From Chlamydomonas sphaeroides (taxonomy: Eukaryota; Chlorophyta; Chlorophyceae; Chlamydomonadales; Chlamydomonadaceae): DNA of 20,257 nt. Below, piece after piece: positions 1 to 9,234 of this stretch (its first letter is position 1; each line of letters begins with the position of its first letter). The stretch covers positions 2,646 to 22,902 of the forward strand of contig BDDC01001617.1 in NCBI GenBank assembly GCA_001662425.1, in the 5' to 3' direction. Position numbers and translations under genes: made by a program. Below the pieces are notes generated by a model. That model did no database searches. It was not told the origin of the DNA and worked only from the letters and a program-made list of their open reading frames with translations.

Positions 1-296
1 GGGTCGTCACCATCGCCCGGCGCGAGGACTGCAGTATGTCTTGCCCCGGAAAGCCCAGCGACCAGTGCGGAGGCGCCGGCTCGGCCGTGTTCGTATCGGT
101 GTACAAGGTCGCGGGCGCGGAGGCTCCACCTCCCAGCGGCGCGCCGCTCGGCGCACCTCCGCCGGTTGGGCCCCTGGGTACCTTTCCGCCGGGCGCCGGG
201 CCCCCGGCCGCACCCCCGCCTAGCAGCCCCACGCCGCCGCCGCAAGGCACTGCACCGCCTGAGCAGTCCACCAGGCGCCGTCGCCGCATCGCATAG
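1..296 (+). CDS. WSC-domain protein, C-terminal fragment with proline-rich tail
   Basis: This is the 3' end of a plus-strand gene that enters from the left edge, read in the frame starting at base 3 and stopping at TAG 294-296. The first 35 or so residues match the end of a WSC domain: a Cys-x3-Cys pair (EDCSMSC), then GKPSDQCGG, then SVYKV. In the family this corresponds to the 'C-x-x-x-C-x-G-x-x-x-x-x-C-G-G ... SVY' end. WSC domains are extracellular Cys-rich modules thought to bind carbohydrate. After the domain comes a tail of about 55 residues rich in Pro, Ala and Gly, ending in a run of five Arg before the stop. Such tails are common in volvocine wall and secreted proteins, so a secreted or cell-surface location is inferred. 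The ATG at 36 is internal to the domain and is not a start. No TGTAA was found in the next 300 bases. Confidence 0.72.
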   Translation, partial: VVTIARREDCSMSCPGKPSDQCGGAGSAVFVSVYKVAGAEAPPPSGAPLGAPPPVGPLGTFPPGAGPPAAPPPSSPTPPPQGTAPPEQSTRRRRRIA

Positions 297-589
297 GCCC
301 CCACGGTCCGTCCCCAGGCTGTGCCATGTGCCATTATTAGGTGCGCATTTTTGTGATGCTTGGCGACCTCCCTTCAAACACAGCATGTTTGCACGAATGC
401 CGACCCAGCGGTCCGTGCACTGCTTGCGAGCTGCTAGCTCTTTACATAGCCGGCCTCAACGGTCCGGAAACTTCGCTCCGTGTGCGTGCGTGTCGTATCG
501 CAATGGCGGAATGTCATGTTGCAGCTGGCAGTGATGCATGGAGCTACGCCTGTAGCGTTCCCTTGATTGCATGGCGTGCACCTGGCTAG
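297..589. other. Gene-free spacer
   Basis: No convincing coding sequence is seen. The stretch presumably holds the 3' UTR of the WSC gene. Base composition is noticeably less GC-rich than the genes. A TGTAG at 551-555 is the closest thing to a plus-strand poly(A) signal; the canonical TGTAA is absent on the plus strand here. Confidence 0.5.
442..446 (-). terminator. Candidate poly(A) signal, minus strand (TGTAA)
   Basis: TTACA on the plus strand reads TGTAA on the minus strand, the usual volvocine poly(A) signal. It lies about 145 bases beyond the stop of the doubtful minus-strand ORF at 590-976, a plausible 3' UTR length. A five-base match occurs by chance often, so this is weak on its own. 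Confidence 0.25.
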
Positions 590-976
590 CTAGGCAGGCT
601 TAGGTGGTCGCAGAGCGGAGCAGGTGAAGGACTGGGGACCAGGGGAGACTCCCCTGGCTCCAACTCTTGCGAGCATATTAGCGTTGAGGTTGCAAGCGGT
701 GAGGTATTCGTCCACATATAACACGTTCGCAAAGTTGAGGGAGGCGTCAGCGCTACGGTCGGCAGCCGCGACGATGTCCTCTAGCATGCAGTTTGCCAGG
801 CCAAGCTCGATGACAGCCGGGCAGAGGTCGAGGACCTTAGAGCGCGTGGCTTCTGGTTGTTGGCAGGAGGTACGCGACGCGGGTGGGAGAAAGGAGGAAG
901 CGGAGGGAAAGGCTGTCGCCGGCCGTCGCTGGCTGTCTAAATGCCTGAAGGCTCGGGATTTTCTGCCGCGTTGCAT
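590..976 (-). CDS. Doubtful hypothetical ORF or terminal exon
   Basis: A 128-codon minus-strand ORF with a true ATG at 976 and a TAG at 590-592. The C-terminal two thirds (roughly from VLDLCPAV to ARVGARG) has ordinary globular-looking composition with alternating hydrophobics. That differs from the Arg/Pro/Ala nonsense typical of antisense reading in this DNA. The first 40 codons look less protein-like. An alternative is a terminal exon of 590-852, with an acceptor ...CAACAACCAG just upstream. A minus-strand TGTAA lies at 442-446. I do not recognise a family. It could be a small gene, the last exon of an undetected gene, a pseudogene remnant, or chance. Confidence 0.25.
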   Translation of the reverse strand: MQRGRKSRAFRHLDSQRRPATAFPSASSFLPPASRTSCQQPEATRSKVLDLCPAVIELGLANCMLEDIVAAADRSADASLNFANVLYVDEYLTACNLNANMLARVGARGVSPGPQSFTCSALRPPKPA

Positions 977-1040
977 GCGAAGAAAGCTTCTAAGCTATGT
1001 GCATTACCATGAAGAATTCATGATGCCCCCCTCGTCTGTT

Positions 1041-1070
1041 TGCTTCGCTACATGCCTTGCTTCGCTACAT
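1041..1070. repeat. Short direct repeat, with a related copy near 1197
   Basis: The 13-mer TGCTTCGCTACAT occurs at 1041-1053 and again at 1058-1070. The overlapping 13-mer ACATGCCTTGCTT is found at 1050-1062 and recurs at 1197-1209. This suggests a locally duplicated, decaying simple sequence; no function is implied. Confidence 0.6.
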
Positions 1071-1643
1071 CCATAAATGTCTAGCCTATGCCTGGCGCGA
1101 CTTACGGACTGTGACCCGCCCAAGTGGCCCGGATGGCTCGAACGGCTTGAAGAAGGGTCGACGGCCTATCCACGCAGCTGAGAGCTTTGTTTGCGACATG
1201 CCTTGCTTTGTCAAGACAACCATCAAAGAGAACAGAAGCTTCCTATCCCATTAGGTTGTGCACAATGAAGTGGATTGCAAAGGATAATACTGTGCGTACA
1301 AGTTTCAGGTCCCTTTCCCCATTCCTGACACCCCCGCCGTCTCCCTCCGCCGCCCGCGCTACGCATTCATGGCTTTTCCTCCCCATCGCTGTCGGCAGGT
1401 TATTGGCGCTGCCTTGCCATGACTTTGCAAGGTGGGCAGTGACAAGGAGGAGCCGGGAAGATTACAAAGACCCTCTGGCAGAGACTTTGGCCCTGAAAGA
1501 GGAAAGGTCTGACCAATCTTATTCCTATTCGCGCCAACAGCCCTCTCGTCGGTCCTGTTTATGGCGGTCGCGTGCACAGAGCTCCCACGCCCCAGTGCGT
1601 ACATGCGCTTGCCGTACGTCCGATCGCCCCGCTGCACAGCCCC

Positions 1644-1648
1644 TTACA
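1644..1648 (-). terminator. Candidate poly(A) signal of the kinase gene (TGTAA)
   Basis: TTACA on the plus strand gives TGTAA on the minus strand, about 327 bases past the kinase stop codon at 1975. It is the first such pentamer downstream of that stop. Another lies at 1462-1466. A 3' UTR of this length is usual in volvocine algae. Confidence 0.4.
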
Positions 1649-1974
1649 ACCATGCATTCTGGCGCGTCCTCGACTCTTGCCATCGCAGCCCCTCTGCAAC
1701 CGCGTGCGTGTCTCAATCGAATGTCGCCGGTAACGACGTCTCCGAATTGGTATGTAAAGCTATCACAAGATATGGAGTAGCAAAACAACCTTAGCAGGTG
1801 CCCTAATGCCCCCCAACGTCCCATCGTTCGGGGCATACAGTGGGAGCCACATCGCCCCATTTGGCAATTTGAGTCTCAATGTGCCACCTCGCAATCATGA
1901 ATTCCTGCAAGCTACCCTACCTTGCTCATTTGCGGGGTGTACATACTTTCTACATGCCGCAGCCCCTACCGCAC

Positions 1975-4607
1975 CTACCCTGACCCTACAATAAAGCCAT
2001 AACTAAGAGCCTCCTCCGCCGAGGGCCGCCTGCTGGGGTCCTTGGTCAGCATCATCCGCATCAGCAGCTCGAGCTCCGGGCACTCGGCCAGAATGGCGCT
2101 CCCTCGCACGAAGTCCTGAACCTTCTGCACGTCGCCCGTGGCCGCCTCAAACAGCGTCACACCCGCGCAGTACACGTCGTGCCGAGTGTCGATGGGCGGG
2201 CAGGCAGGGCAACCGGCCTGCTTCGCCGTGGACAGCTCCAGGGGGAACAGCGGCTCCTCGCACAGAAGCTGCTGGTCGAACATCTGCAGGCCGTACCGGA
2301 CCTGCGCCTGGCACTTGCGGATGTACGTGCTCAGGCTGTTGCCCTCGCAAGGCTCCTCGGGCGGCGGCTCGGGCTTGAAGACGGGCCGCTTCCACTTGCG
2401 CCGCGGCATCCGGAAGGCGGGATTGGGGTCCACAACACCCCCCGCCTCGGGGGACGCGTACTGGGCGGACGTCTCAAGCTGCTCGAGCGGCGCGGCGCCG
2501 CCGCAGCGGGACAGGTCGAAGCCGGCGCCTGGGGGAAGGTTTCAGCAGGGGGCCAGAGCCGGGTGAGCATCCACAGCTCGCGTGGCGTCAAGCGAGAAGT
2601 GAACAGTTGGGCCCCTGCACGGCGACACGGCCTCTATTTCCCCAACTGCGCTCACCGAAGTCCGCCAGCAGGGGCGCTCCGCCGGCGCTCCGCAGCAGCA
2701 CGTCGGCGGGCTTGACGTCCATGAGCACTACCTGGGAGAGGGAGGGAGGGGAGGGAGGAGGGGGAGGGAGCATCGCGTCAGCGTGCGGGCAACATTCCCT
2801 GCCCGCGGTCCCCCTTTACCCTGCCCCGGGCGTCTCGCACGCCCTCCTCCCTCTGGCTTCCCTGCCCCGCCCTGGCCCTCCCTGCTGCGAGGCGGCCGCC
2901 GCTAGGCCGGTCAGGATGCCCTTGGCCAGCTGGCGCAGGCGGCTGCGAGAGGGGAAAGGAGGGTAGGTAGGCACACGGTCAAGGGAGGCCATGGGGTGTG
3001 AGGAGGGGACGGCGCGCGGTGCCGTGCGCGGTGCCGTGCGCGGTGCCGTGCGCGGTGCCGTGCACGAGGCCGCCCTCGCAGCTACCTTGATCACCCCATG
3101 CGTTCTCACCTGAGCGGCGTGATGAGGGTGCTGGTGCTGCCGCTAGCCGCGTGCGCGGCCCGAGCCTCCTGCGGTGGGGCAGAGCAGACCAACAGGGCGT
3201 TAGCGCCAGAAGGGACCGCCGGCGAACGCGCTTTAAGCTAACCCCAGGCATACCCCACCTCCAAGTACGCAACTCCCCCCCTCACCTTGATCTCTTGCTC
3301 CAGGCTGCCGTCCGCGGCCTCCATGAGGATCTCGTAGCACCCCTCGAAGGCCGCCCACGCCACCAGCCGCAGCAGGTGGCGGCAGCCGCTGGCCGAGGCC
3401 TTGGCCATGCAGTGCAGCTCCTTGCGGATGGAGTCGGAGGACATGCGGGCCAGACGAAAGCGCTTGCGGGCGGCGATCTGGGGATGAGGAAGGGGTGTTG
3501 GAGGTGGTCAGGGCGGGGAAGGTGGGGAAAGGGGATCAGGGCCTCGGCCAACCTAGCCGCAAACAAGTCCCCCGCACGGTCCTGCCACGGACCCGGAGGT
3601 TTCCCTCGACCTGACACCCGCTCGACACAGCAAACGGCGCCCACCTTGGTCTGTCCATACTCCTCGTACTCAACCAGGTCCACGCTGCCGTACGCTACGT
3701 CGCCGAGGTGCCGTAAAACGCGGCAGCGGGGCAGGAGGTCCTGGCGCCGGTAGGCGTCGATGAGGCTGGGCTCGGAGAGTTGCGGAGCCTACATGTGTAG
3801 AGCAGTGGCGCGTTGTCAGCATGCAAGCTGTTATAGGTTGTGATGCGGCGGCTGCAGTTGGTGGCCTGCACCGCTCACCTTCCCGGACGCGTCACTTTCC
3901 TCGTCGCTGCTCGATGATGCCGGCGGCGAGCATGTCGCCGGGGTGCAGGCAGCGGAGCTGCCGTCACTCAAGCCATCGCAGACCTTGTCAGCTTGCTGCG
4001 GTGTGGTCTCTGGGTCAGCCTGAGGGTGGCAAGGGCAGTCGGAAGTAATACAAGACAGACACCGGTACTGGGCAGGGTACTTCGGGGTTGGCCGCGACCC
4101 GGCTGTCGGCACGTACCTTGCAGGCGCTTATGACCTCCACAACGGCTTCCTGTTCATCGTTGCTGAGCAAAAATCTGGGCAAAAATGCCTGCAGGAGGGG
4201 CCAGGCAACCAGGTGAGCACCGAGTTGGCGGACATTTTGCGGTTACTCGCGCACCTTATAAGCCGGGAAACTGTTGACAGTCGTGACCAGTTGCTCATAT
4301 AATTTACTGTCGGGTGTCGCTGGGGCCTGCAGGCGAGCACGCGAGCAACGGGCTTGACGGTCGCGTCGCGGTGTTCTTTTCTATCCTGTGCGGGCAGTCC
4401 GCAAGCGCTTACCTTGGGCAGCTGCTTCTTAAGAGCCTGTCGGTGCACCCGTTTGTCGCGCGCGGTGATATCCCCTGTAGCACGATGCGCATTCTTCTTG
4501 GACTGTCCTCGCCGCAGCGCACCGGCTGCTGCCTTAAAGCACCAGCAGCACACAGCTCCAGCTGCAGCGGCTCCAGTGGCTAGGAGCAGGCGCTCGGGAT
4601 GCGGCAT
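1975..4607 (-). CDS. Protein kinase with hydrophobic N-terminus and non-RD catalytic loop
   Basis: Start ATG is at 4607 and stop TAG at 1975-1977. Exons (minus strand): 4607-4413, 4326-4255, 4188-4117, 4019-3879, 3788-3645, 3477-3286, 3168-3110, 2942 to about 2876, 2731-2656 and 2528-1975. Introns are mostly phase 0. The product is about 520 residues. Residues 6-24 are hydrophobic (LLLATGAAAAGAVCCW) and followed by basic residues, so a signal anchor or organelle transit peptide. An acidic Ser-rich segment (SSSSDEESD) lies near 146-154. Kinase features: a partial glycine loop (GDVAYGSV, about 189-196), the beta-3 Lys in AARK (about 213), a helix-C Glu in RKEL (about 228), helix E (RLRQLAKGILTGL), catalytic loop MDVKPADVLL, an intact DFG, SPE in place of APE, DVYCAG for motif IX, and the conserved Arg in DPSRRPS. 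The HRD Arg is Met and the Mg-binding Asn is Asp. An insert of about 65 residues separates SPE from DVYCAG. The donor after helix E is unresolved. The subfamily is not recognised. Confidence 0.82.
3014..3061. repeat. Four tandem copies of a 12-bp unit in a kinase intron
   Basis: GCGCGGTGCCGT is repeated four times without mismatch inside the 167-base intron 3109-2943 of the kinase gene. It is a short minisatellite. It would read as a Thr-Ala-Pro-Arg repeat in one minus-strand frame, but it lies between a clear donor and acceptor. Confidence 0.9.
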
Positions 4608-5298
4608 TGCTGGAGAAGGGTATGGTCGGCTGGCGTCGGCTCTGGTTCGGCTACAGAAGCTTGAGAGTTTTTGCAGGAGCCCGGTCAGTGTGGAGGGAAA
4701 GATCCTGTACGAGTGAAGTGACGAGGCTATGCTCTCGATGAGTGGGATAGTGTGCAAGTGTGGGCCATGCGCGACCCCATGCGCGGTTGCCGTTGTGGAC
4801 GTGGCAGTGTGTTCTAAGCTGTTTCGACATGGCCCCGCCACCACGAGCTGGCCAAGTCAGTAGCCATCGCCGCGCGCTGTGTTACATCGTCGGTGGGATG
4901 GAGGCGCCTTCAGCTCGGCACATGGTGAAGCTTGGCGTGGCGAGGCGTGGAGGATGTATCCTTGGGTCGGTCTCCCCTGGTACGTGTCATTGCTGTTATC
5001 TCGCATACGTGAAAATGCATGACTGCCAAGGAAAAATACATAGTGCCACTCGACTCCTTCATGCTGTGAGACGCACAGTTGCTGCCTGGCGTCGCTGCCC
5101 TGTAACCACCGCCACCTCTGCTGCGCGCGACTCACCTTGTACTATCAATCTGTCATCAAAATCTAATACACTTTGTTCTTAGTATGATTTGCAAGTGCAA
5201 CTGCTGTGGGTTTTGGCGTCGTCACTGAGTCACTCGCAAACGCGACGTAGCGGGACACTACATTGCGTTGAAAGCGCAGGCACCACAACCTACGACCG
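4608..5298. promoter_or_regulatory. Head-to-head intergenic region (divergent promoters inferred)
   Basis: About 690 bases separate the start codons of the minus-strand kinase gene (4607) and the plus-strand gene (5299). Both 5' UTRs and both promoters must lie here. No clear TATA box or known element could be assigned by eye, and there is no convincing ORF. The composition is less GC-rich than in the genes on either side. Confidence 0.5.
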
Positions 5299-8113
5299 AT
5301 GGCGTCGTTGTTGCCACAGAACAGCCCGGCGTTCGCCGGGCTGCGGCATGCCGCTACGCAAGGCGAAGGCGTTGCCCTTCCGCGCTGCCAAGCACACATG
5401 CACGGAGGGCACGAGGTACGTATGTTGGTGGAAATCGGTGAGCTTGTCAGAGACCAACGTGCTACCCTCTGTGCTTCGGTCGCGACATGGCTGCCGAGCG
5501 CAACGCGCTCTCCCGTTGCTTGCCGCCAGGACGCGCCAAGGAACCCATTAGAACGCAGCGCAAGCGCCTACCCGATGAGTTCCACTCGCTCCGCTAGGGT
5601 GCAGCGTCGCGGGCGCGTGCTCTTTGGAACGCAAGATGCCGCCGCGTCCCTGCCGCAAGGCACATGCGGCAAGCCGCAACCATCCCGACGGGAGAGCTGC
5701 AATGCCCAGGGCCCCATCGACGACGCTGACACGGCGGCCTCGTGTGCGCCCTCGGAGGCCCTATCCGTCATTGACATCCAGCCGAGCAGCGCTGAGCCGC
5801 TGGCCGCTGCTGCGCAACCGTGCTGCAGCGACGGTCCCACGCCAGAGCAAATCGCGGAGTTGGAGTTACTGTTAGCCGCCGCCACCGAGGCCGTCGAAGC
5901 CAGCCTAAACAAGCCGATGGACATGGCCCCCAGCGTCCTGAGCCTGGCGCCGCCCTGCAGCAACGGACCCCTGCCCGGTCCCCCGCTGTGGACATTGTCG
6001 CAAAAACGCAAGCAGCCGTCCGCCGCGGACATGGCCGGCGCCGCCGCAAGCTGCATTCAGATGACGACGTCGTCTTCAACAGCGAGGCAGCACCCAGCGG
6101 CGTTGTACGTGCCATCTTGCGCGGACGTGCCCAGCGGCGCGGCCAGCTCGGCGCCGCAGCTGCCGGGGCAGCTCGCCCTGCCGTCAGCCGTCGCCGCCGC
6201 GGCGCTCGGCTCAGCGGATGGCTTCGTCGTCGTGAGCGTCAGCGCTCCGAGCTCGGCTCCGAGCTCCTCCCCCCAGCGCCCAGCGCCCGCTGCGGACGGC
6301 TACGTCATTGTGCGTGCCAGCCTGCGAGGGGCCGGGCCCAGCCCCGGCAAGGGCGCGCAGCCCGCTGCCGCCAGCGGCGGCGGCTCCGGGGCCAGGACCG
6401 GAACGGTCTCGGGCTCTCCACCCGCCAGCGCCGGCCTCGCAGCGCGCTCTGAGCACGGCGCCGGTGCTAGCCCGGCCAGGATGCAGCGGCCCGCTGGCGC
6501 CGCCGCCGTGGGCTCGCCTGCCGGCCCGCTGGCCGCAGGCGTGCAAGCCTTGCCTGGCAGGCTGCTGTCGCAGCTACAGTCGGGCGCGGCTGGCTTCGGG
6601 CTCATGCTGCTGCTGCGCATCGCGCTCCTGGTGCTGGGCATGGAGGCGGCGCAGCTGGAGGCCCCTGCGTCGCCGCAGCCCGGCGGCAGCCCCGGAGCGG
6701 ACGCGGGCGCCTCGGCACCAGGACCCCAGCCGTGAGTCCTCCCTGCTGTCCCTGTTCGTCCTCTCTGTCCTGTTCGTCCACCCTGGTCCGTGGCCCTGGT
6801 CCGTGGCCCTGGGTCATGACCCTGGTCTGGGCCTCCCTTCTCCACATCTATCCCCCCCTTGCCCAGTCCCAGCGCCGCCGACAACCTGCTCAACGTGCTG
6901 GGCAGCGGTACGTGAGGGTGGATGGGAGGGGCCGCACCGCAGCAACAGCAGGGGCACTTGGGATGGGGCTGGAGCGGCGTAAGACACTATCACAGCTCGC
7001 GTGCCCAGCCCAGCGCCCCACCGACCTGCTCCTGCCACCCTCCGCCCCCGCCCATGCCAGTGGACGACGTGTGGGCGGTGCTGTGCCTGCTGGCCAGCAA
7101 GGCGGGCGAGGCGCTGCCCTGCAGCCACGCACTGGCGGCCCTGGCGCTGGCCGACCCCACCGTGGCCGGGTGAGGGTGCATGGTGTTTCGGGTAGGGGAC
7201 ACGGAGGCCTGGACTGAGGGGCCGGACTGGAGGAGGGGCCTTGGGTACTTGGGTTGCTGGGTCGGGGAGGGCCCGCTTCGCTTCGTGTCCCTTCACGGTC
7301 GCGCGCGTGAACGCCGTCCACCTTGACCCGCAGGTTTTTGGACAGCGCTCAGGGCGTCGTGCAGGTGGGCGGCGCGGCAGCGCGGCGGCGCGGCAATGCA
7401 CGCGAACACAACCAGGCGCCGGGGGCTCCACTGCCTTTGCTGCGTCTCGCAGTGAGCGGCTCGCGCCTTCCCTCCTACCTCACGCCTGCCCTGCCCGTTC
7501 CTTCCCCTCCGCCGCAGGCGCTAGGCTCCGTGGCCCTGCCCGGAGGCCTCAGCCTCAACGCCGCCTTCGAGGTGCTGCAGCTGGCGCTGTGCAGGGGCCA
7601 GGTGGGCGAGCGCACGGTTGCAGAGTGACGCTGCAGCTGGAGCGGGGCGGCACGCTCGGCGTAGCGGAGGGCAGCGCGTCCGTGCGCTACGTGCCCCAAA
7701 CCCTGACTTGCCCTGCCCTCTCTGTCCCGCGATGTTAGGTGGCGGAGGCCGGCATCCACTCGGTCAAGCTCTCCGCCGCGCTGGACCCCGGCGTGTGCCA
7801 GACCCTAGGCTGCCTGCCCATGGCGCTGTCCTGCTACTCGCTGGGCAGCATGGCGGCGGCCCACCTCACGGCAGCGGCGCACAGGGGTAGGCAGCAGGAG
7901 GGAGCCGGCTGCGGCGGCCAGGGCGCGGCGCGGCGGCAGGCGGCAGAGGACGGGGCGGGCCCGGGCGGCGGCGGAGGGGCGCACCAAGCCGCGCCGGTGC
8001 CAGCGCTGGCGGCGGTTGGGCCTCGCGGGCTGGGCAAGGCGCCCAGCTTGCGGCTGCGGCCGCAGAGGTCGTGCGAGGCGCCGCTGCAGCTGGGGGTGAC
8101 TGTGTCGGGCTGA
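5299..8113 (+). CDS. Unknown protein with tandem ATG8-interacting-like motifs and a hydrophobic segment
   Basis: Start ATG at 5299 (context GACCGATGGCG) and stop TGA at 8111-8113. Exons: 5299-6731, 6867-6907, 7061-7169, 7334-7364, 7518-7601 and 7739-8113. All phases agree, giving 690 residues. A further intron, 5416-5529 (114 nt, GTACGT...CCGCCAG), is in frame and probably also removed, giving 652. The first 430 residues (unspliced numbering) are disordered and rich in Ala, Ser and Pro, with a short helix-like stretch near residue 180-200 (EQIAELELLLAAATEAVEA). Two similar motifs, ADGFVVV and ADGYVIV (aromatics at 309 and 335), have acidic-x-aromatic-x-x-hydrophobic form. A hydrophobic segment follows at about 432-450 (FGLMLLLRIALLVLGM, with one Arg). 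Exons 2-6 encode an Ala/Leu-rich, probably helical C-terminal region. No family is recognised. The roles suggested under findings are inference. Confidence 0.72.
6784..6822. repeat. Three tandem copies of a 13-bp unit in an intron
   Basis: TGGTCCGTGGCCC occurs at 6784-6796 and 6797-6809, with a diverged third copy at 6810-6822. The array is inside the 135-base intron 6732-6866 of the plus-strand gene. Confidence 0.85.
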
Positions 8114-8674
8114 GCGAGGCGGGCTGGGGTGGATGGGGGCTGAGGGATGGAGGGCGGGGCGGGGGGCGCGCGGCCCATCACACGCGGCGGTGGCGGCCTG
8201 CGCGCGGGGGGGCTGGTGGCTCGTGAGGGTGCGTGCCGGGTGAGGGATGCCACTAGGATTCGCGGTTGTACGTGGCTCCCATTCTTGACTGCTCTTCCAC
8301 GACCGGACATAGCTTGTAGCGTGGTCGTTGGGCGGCTCAAAGTGATGTGCATGCGGCCGCACGGCGGCCCACACTGCCCCATGCCAGCCGTGGTGTGCTG
8401 CTTTCTTACCTTGATGTGATTTATCTTTTAGACATTGCTTGTCTTGAGCCATACATGCTGCTGCAAGGAGGCCTTCGTGATTATAAGCGCCCCTACCCTG
8501 TTTGATGATAAAATGACAGCTGTGGAAATCCGTCTATCTGTATGTACTGTGTTTGGTCATGACGGCTGACTGCTAGGACCGCCCGACTGTGCACATCGTG
8601 ACACCTGCGCCTTCCGGAATGCTTTTCTCTGATTAGCGGTTAGCGGTAAACGGCATGTAGTGCCATCGGCCAGC

Positions 8675-8679
8675 TGTAA
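8675..8679 (+). terminator. Poly(A) signal TGTAA of the plus-strand gene
   Basis: TGTAA lies 562 bases after the TGA at 8111-8113. I noticed no other TGTAA between the stop and this point, and the spacing is typical of volvocine 3' UTRs. Cleavage is expected 10-20 bases downstream. Confidence 0.6.
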
Positions 8680-8717
8680 TGGGCCCTTGTGTCGCTTGCA
8701 GCTGCACCCGCCAACGC

Positions 8718-8742
8718 CGTGCCTCCCGCGGCGGGAGGCACG
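8718..8742. repeat. Perfect 11-bp inverted repeat with 3-base loop
   Basis: CGTGCCTCCCG at 8718-8728, a CGG loop, then the exact reverse complement at 8732-8742. It is a very stable GC-rich hairpin about 40 bases beyond the TGTAA signal of the plus-strand gene, between two converging transcription units. Confidence 0.85.
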
Positions 8743-9028
8743 TCCCGCGCCCCGCGCCCCTCAGCGGACAGCCTCCACAGCCGAGCTCGCCGCACGCACA
8801 GCCGACGGCATCAAGCTCACGCCTCAAGCACATGCGCCACCGCACCACCAGCTCACACCACACTGCCGCCTCCCTGCCGCAACCGCCGCACATACACCGC
8901 ACACACATGTGTGCCTGCGGGCATCGTCCGTTGGTCTGGTACCACCCGCAGCCGCAGCCGCAGGCACAGTCACCTTGCCGTCGTCCCCAGCACGGGTCCG
9001 AATGAACCTCCTATGCACCGCCGCCTAA

Positions 9029-9043
9029 CTAGCTAGCTAGCTA
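9029..9043. repeat. CTAG tetranucleotide run
   Basis: CTAG repeated three times plus CTA, in the intergenic region downstream of the helicase gene. It is a simple microsatellite and is self-complementary. Confidence 0.9.
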
Positions 9044-9234
9044 CCATCGCCCGGCCTCCTACCTATCAACTCGCCTGCCTAGCAAGTCCTGCCTCCCCCG
9101 CCAACCCCCCTCTCACTTCACGCGCCTTGCCCCCGGTAGTCCTGCCCGCCCAGCCCTGCCGCCTACGGGTGCTCCCCCCCGGTGCCGCCCCCGCCCCCGC
9201 CGGCCACCGCCCCAACCCGCTGCGCCCCCGCCGG

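Larger units (their letters stand above)
977..1974. other. Gene-poor spacer with degenerate short repeats
   Basis: About 1 kb with no recognisable protein, RNA gene or mobile element. Open frames on either strand have no family-like motifs. The right-hand part should contain the 3' UTR of the kinase gene that ends at 1975. Short degenerate repeats occur near 1040-1070 and 1189-1209. Confidence 0.5.
8114..9234. other. 3' regions of two convergent genes
   Basis: The left half (to about 8690) fits the 3' UTR of the plus-strand gene ending at 8113. The right half should contain the 3' UTR of the minus-strand helicase gene ending at 9235. No canonical TGTAA was found for the latter. I see no RNA gene and no convincing protein. 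Reading frames here are Pro/Arg/His-rich nonsense. Confidence 0.55.

Noticed and set aside
36..296. A short gene starting at the ATG at 36
   Set aside because: The WSC Cys pattern runs through this Met without interruption and begins upstream of it, so it is an internal codon.
1187..1860. Open frames on both strands in the 1-2 kb spacer
   Set aside because: Their composition has no globular or family-like pattern, they overlap each other in opposite directions, and no splice or poly(A) context supports them.
2979..3109. Thr-Ala-Pro-Arg repeat protein on the minus strand
   Set aside because: The repeat lies between a clear GTGAGA donor and a TCTCGCAG acceptor, and splicing it out rebuilds the kinase sequence.
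7602..7738. Continuation of the coding region through the segment after exon 5 of the plus-strand gene
   Set aside because: The frame hits a TGA at 7626-7628. Switching frame would need introns of 22-37 nt. A normal 137-nt intron joins exon 5 to exon 6 in phase 0.
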